Source: Candidatus Rokuibacteriota bacterium | GTDB lineage: Bacteria > Methylomirabilota > Methylomirabilia > Rokubacteriales > CSP1-6 | Direction: 5' to 3' | Assembly: GCA_016177555.1 (NCBI GenBank) | Contig: JACOVB010000174.1 | Span: 1-6,923, forward strand | Length of the DNA: 6,923 bases | Shown: positions 4,865 to 6,923 of the stretch, piece by piece | Layout of the letters: each line of letters starts with the position of its first letter | Position numbering within the stretch: position 1 is the stretch's first letter | Translations under genes and position numbers: made by a program | The notes under the pieces: generated by a model | What the model saw: only the letters and a program-made list of their open reading frames with translations | What the model was told of the DNA's origin: nothing | Databases searched by the model: none

Positions 4865-6508
4865 TCAGCCCTTCGAGGGGCCGAGGCGCTCGGTGAGGAG
4901 CTGGCGGAGGCGATACTTCTGGATCTTTCCGCTTGGGGTCATGGGGAACTCGGAGACGATCTCCAGGCGCTCCGGGAACTTCTGCCGCGCGAGCTGCTGG
5001 GTGTCGAGGTACGCGACGATCTCCTCGAGGGTGATGGCCTGGCCGTCCTTGGGAATCACGAAGGCGCAGACTCGCTCCTGGAGGCGCGGGTCGGGCATCC
5101 CGATGATGGCGACGCCGGCGACCTTGGGATGGGCGAAAAGCAGGTTCTCCACCTCCACCACGGGGATGTTCTCGCCCCCGCGGATGATGACGTCCTTCGA
5201 GCGGCCGGTGATGGAGACGTAGCCGTCCCCGTCCAGCGTGGCCCGATCGCCCGTCTTGAACCAGCCGTCCGGCGTGTACGCCTCGGCCGTGAAGGCGGGG
5301 CGCTTGAAGTAGCCGACGAACTGCGCCGACCCGCGGGCGAGGAGATCCCCCTCGGTGCCCGGCGCCGCGACGCGGCCGTCTCCGTCCACCACGCGCAGCT
5401 CCATGCCCGGCAGCGGCCAGCCGTCCGTGCCGAACACCTTCTCCTCCGGGTCGTCCAGGCCATTGCTCGTCACGAGCCCGTTCTCCGTCATGCCCCAGCC
5501 CGCCGAGATGACGCAGCGGAGGCGCTCGCGGGCGTCCTTGACGAGCTGGCGCGGGATGGAGGCGCCGGCGCAGATGAAGACGCGCAGCGAGGAGAGATCG
5601 CGGGTGGTGGGGGTGTAGGTCAGGTCCTGGAGGAATGGCGTGGCGCCCATGGTGAAGGTCACGCGCTCCGTCTCGATGAGCCGCGCCGCCTCCTCCGGCT
5701 TCCAGATGTCGAGCCACACCGCCGTGGTCCCCAGGAGCATGTTGAGGCAGTAACCGTAGAGGTAGCCGGTCTGGTGGCCGAGGGTCGAGGCCATGAGGAT
5801 CACGTCCCGGTCGGTGAAGGCGAGCCGCTCGATGAGCGGGTAGATGGTGGAGAGCGCGGTGTTCGGGGTGTGGAGCACCCCCTTGGGCTCGCCCGTGGTC
5901 CCCGAGGTGAACACGGCCTCGTGCACGGTGTTCGGGTCGCTGCCCGGCAGCGGGCTGCGCCCCTCGCGGGCCTCCCACGCCGTGTCGGTGAGCACGGAGA
6001 ACCGCTGCATTCCCGGCCCGGGCTCCCCGCGGGCCACGAAGACGTGCTCGAGGCGCGGGGTCTGGACGCGCAGCCCCGTCACCATGGCCGTGTAGTCGAA
6101 GCCGCGGAAGACAGACGGGACGAAGAGCGCCTGGGACTCGAGCAGGTTCATCATGAAGCGTAGCTCGCTCGCCCGGTACGTCGGAGGAATCGGGTTCACG
6201 ACGGCGCCCAGCCGGCTTGCGGCCAGGAAGAGCAGGACGAACTCGTTCGAGTTCGGGAGCTGGATGGAGATGGCGCTGCCGCGCTCGATCCCGTGGGCGC
6301 GCAGACCGTGGGCCACCCGATCGACGGCGCGGGCCAGGCCCGCCCACGTGTAGCGGCTCACGGCGTCCACCAGGGCCGTCTTGTCCGGGCGCGTGGTCGC
6401 CCAGCGGTCGAGGTAGGCCTCGAACGTCTCGTTGCGCCACAGCCGCATCCGGAGCGACTCCTGGATCCTGGCTTCGGTGAGCGTGGTCTCGATGGCGGTC
6501 GGGCTCAT
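4865..6508 (-). CDS. AMP-forming acyl-CoA ligase, possibly AliA-like
   Basis: This 547-residue enzyme of the ANL superfamily activates a carboxylic acid to its CoA thioester via an acyl-adenylate, using ATP. The motifs are complete: P-loop TSGTTGEPKG (201-210), GWGMTENG (337-344), the TGD motif (419-421), the hinge region GRSKDVIIRGGENI (435-448), and the C-terminal PSGKIQK with the catalytic Lys528. Length is normal, and nothing suggests damage. The ATG at 6508 is preceded by GGGAG at a suitable distance (about eight bases). It starts 16 bases after the stop of the deleted hydratase gene. Grouping with BadH-like, acyl-CoA dehydrogenase and BadI-like sequences suggests that it activates an alicyclic acid, as AliA does in R. 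palustris. The substrate pocket cannot be read here, so medium-chain or aromatic acids remain possible. Confidence 0.95.
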   Translation of the reverse strand: MSPTAIETTLTEARIQESLRMRLWRNETFEAYLDRWATTRPDKTALVDAVSRYTWAGLARAVDRVAHGLRAHGIERGSAISIQLPNSNEFVLLFLAASRLGAVVNPIPPTYRASELRFMMNLLESQALFVPSVFRGFDYTAMVTGLRVQTPRLEHVFVARGEPGPGMQRFSVLTDTAWEAREGRSPLPGSDPNTVHEAVFTSGTTGEPKGVLHTPNTALSTIYPLIERLAFTDRDVILMASTLGHQTGYLYGYCLNMLLGTTAVWLDIWKPEEAARLIETERVTFTMGATPFLQDLTYTPTTRDLSSLRVFICAGASIPRQLVKDARERLRCVISAGWGMTENGLVTSNGLDDPEEKVFGTDGWPLPGMELRVVDGDGRVAAPGTEGDLLARGSAQFVGYFKRPAFTAEAYTPDGWFKTGDRATLDGDGYVSITGRSKDVIIRGGENIPVVEVENLLFAHPKVAGVAIIGMPDPRLQERVCAFVIPKDGQAITLEEIVAYLDTQQLARQKFPERLEIVSEFPMTPSGKIQKYRLRQLLTERLGPSKG

Positions 6509-6524
6509 GTGTGGCTCCCGTCGG

Positions 6525-6680
6525 TTACGGGCGGAACTTCGCGAAGTTCACGGGGCGCTTCTCCACGAAGGCGTTGCGTCCCTCCAGGGCCTCGTCCGTC
6601 TGGTAGTACAGGGCGAGCGCCGTGTGGGCGAAGTGGGCGACGCCGTCCTTCCTCTCGTACAGGATGTCCGTGTCGGTCAT
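6525..6680 (-). pseudogene. Internally deleted BadI/MenB-type enoyl-CoA hydratase family gene
   Basis: A 51-codon frame begins with the N-terminus of an enoyl-CoA hydratase superfamily protein (MTDTDILYERKDGVA) and then continues straight into what is normally its extreme C-terminus: ALALYYQTDEALEGRNAFVE followed by KRPVNFAKFRP. The closest match by eye is the BadI/MenB group, whose members begin DLIYEIRNGVA and end with LYYDTDES, EKR and FRKY motifs. About 200 residues, including the oxyanion hole and the active site, are missing, with the joint near codons 15-18 and the frame kept. The start codon, a GGAGG ribosome-binding site four bases upstream and the stop are all intact, so it is probably still translated. 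It may be a real deletion or an assembly error. As BadI it would have hydrolysed the ring of 2-ketocyclohexanecarboxyl-CoA; the relic cannot. Confidence 0.75.
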
Positions 6681-6726
6681 GACGCCTCCAGTAAAGGGGA
6701 ATCGCCTCGGGGACCCGCGCCCGCGC

Positions 6727-6758
6727 CGCTGGCGCGCCGTGGGACCGCGCGCCGAGCG
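6727..6758. promoter_or_regulatory. Perfect dyad overlapping the promoter start region; operator candidate
   Basis: GGCGCGC (6731-6737) and GCGCGCC (6747-6753) form a perfect 7-base inverted repeat around a 9-base centre. The pairing continues outward by four more bases, CGCT (6727-6730) with AGCG (6755-6758), past one unpaired base. The dyad covers the presumed -10 end and transcription start, which is where a repressor would bind. GC-rich sequence makes such dyads fairly common by chance. Confidence 0.3.
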
Positions 6759-6784
6759 TAGACGAAGCGCGCCCCGCGCGTCAA
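6755..6784 (-). promoter_or_regulatory. Candidate sigma70-type promoter for the minus-strand unit
   Basis: Read on the minus strand, TTGACG (6779-6784; five of six consensus -35 bases) is followed after 18 bases by TACGCT (6755-6760; a weak -10 match with the key first T-A and last T). Transcription would begin near 6748 and run leftward, leaving about 67 bases before the ATG of the hydratase relic. It is the only promoter-like pair I see ahead of this block of genes. Confidence 0.45.
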
Positions 6785-6803
6785 GGAGCCGTTGAAATTG
6801 GTA

Positions 6804-6923
6804 CTGGGTCCAAGTTGCGAGCCAGACGAGGCACGAGGGAGCCAGCGACGCGAGGCGTACTCTCTGTACGTTGAGCGTCGCGGGCGACCGAGTAACGAAG
6901 TATGGCGACGCAAATTGACCCAG
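6804..6923. repeat. About 120-base imperfect palindrome reaching the window edge (MITE/REP-like)
   Basis: The ends are CTGGGTCCAAGTTGCG (6804-6819) and CGCAAATTGACCCAG (6909-6923), inverted copies with small differences. The centre is a strong hairpin: GCGACGC, four unpaired bases, CGTAC, loop TCTCT, then GTACG, four unpaired bases, GCGTCGC (6845-6881). The flanks between the ends and centre also match partly in inverted order. The symmetry centre is at 6863, so both ends are equidistant to within a base. The left flank GTTGAAATTGGTA suggests that the element is longer and continues past the window. No coding sequence is credible in it; a dispersed palindrome or a small non-autonomous element is likely. 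Confidence 0.6.

Noticed and set aside
1416..6163. Very long plus-strand open frames opposite the catabolic genes (for example 1416-2771, 2549-3970, 3783-5222, 4772-6163).
   Set aside because: They lie antisense to genes with complete family motifs, have low-complexity Arg/Ala/Gly/His-rich translations with no recognisable domain, and arise from the third-position GC bias.
4734..6440. A 568-codon minus-strand frame overlapping the ligase.
   Set aside because: It is the out-of-frame shadow of the ligase gene; the ligase frame carries all ANL motifs, this one none. Only its last 21 codons, in the spacer, were considered separately.
6677..6913. A 78-codon minus-strand frame upstream of the operon.
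   Set aside because: It crosses the palindrome and the promoter region and has no protein-like pattern; the DNA is better explained by the repeat and promoter.

Overview
The window is GC-rich DNA with tightly packed genes. It looks like the genome of an uncultivated soil or sediment bacterium, perhaps Rokubacteria/Methylomirabilota-like or a deltaproteobacterium. That placement is a weak inference from base composition, the style of the dispersed palindromes and the gene repertoire; no rRNA or marker gene is present to settle it.

Left part (1-735, plus strand) is an accessory patch. It holds the 3' end of an unrecognised gene with a C-terminal membrane segment, then a degenerate integron attC-like hairpin ten bases after its stop, then a short HicB-family antitoxin gene starting with TTG. 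Behind hicB is debris of toxin-antitoxin genes: the first ~30 codons of hicA (its start is CTG and it is cut off after the SGSH motif), a piece resembling the C-terminus of a RelB/Phd-type antitoxin in another frame, and possibly the first codons of a RelE-like toxin joined by a TAATG overlap. HicB therefore seems to have lost its toxin.

Centre and right (735-6760, minus strand) is one long, probably single, transcription unit read from right to left: a promoter near 6755-6784; a 51-codon relic of a BadI/MenB-type enoyl-CoA hydratase family gene with its middle deleted in frame; an AMP-forming acyl-CoA ligase; a BadH-like short-chain dehydrogenase; an acyl-CoA dehydrogenase; a NylA-like amidase; a small BECR-fold (PBECR2/DUF4258-like) protein; and a DUF2283 protein. 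Several junctions overlap or nearly so (TGATG, ATGA, GTGA, a 16-base overlap), which implies translational coupling.

The metabolic genes match the set used for alicyclic carboxylic acids in Rhodopseudomonas palustris: AliA ligase, AliB dehydrogenase, BadH hydroxyacyl-CoA dehydrogenase and BadI ring-opening hydrolase. An amidase added at the end could release the acid from an amide. This pathway reading is an inference; the substrate cannot be read from the sequence, and the ring-opening step is represented only by the deleted relic, so it must be supplied elsewhere or the route must end differently. The last two genes of the unit have no metabolic role that I recognise and look like a toxin/antitoxin-type pair riding at its end.

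The right edge (about 6804-6923) is an approximately 120-base imperfect palindrome that reaches the window end and probably continues beyond it.
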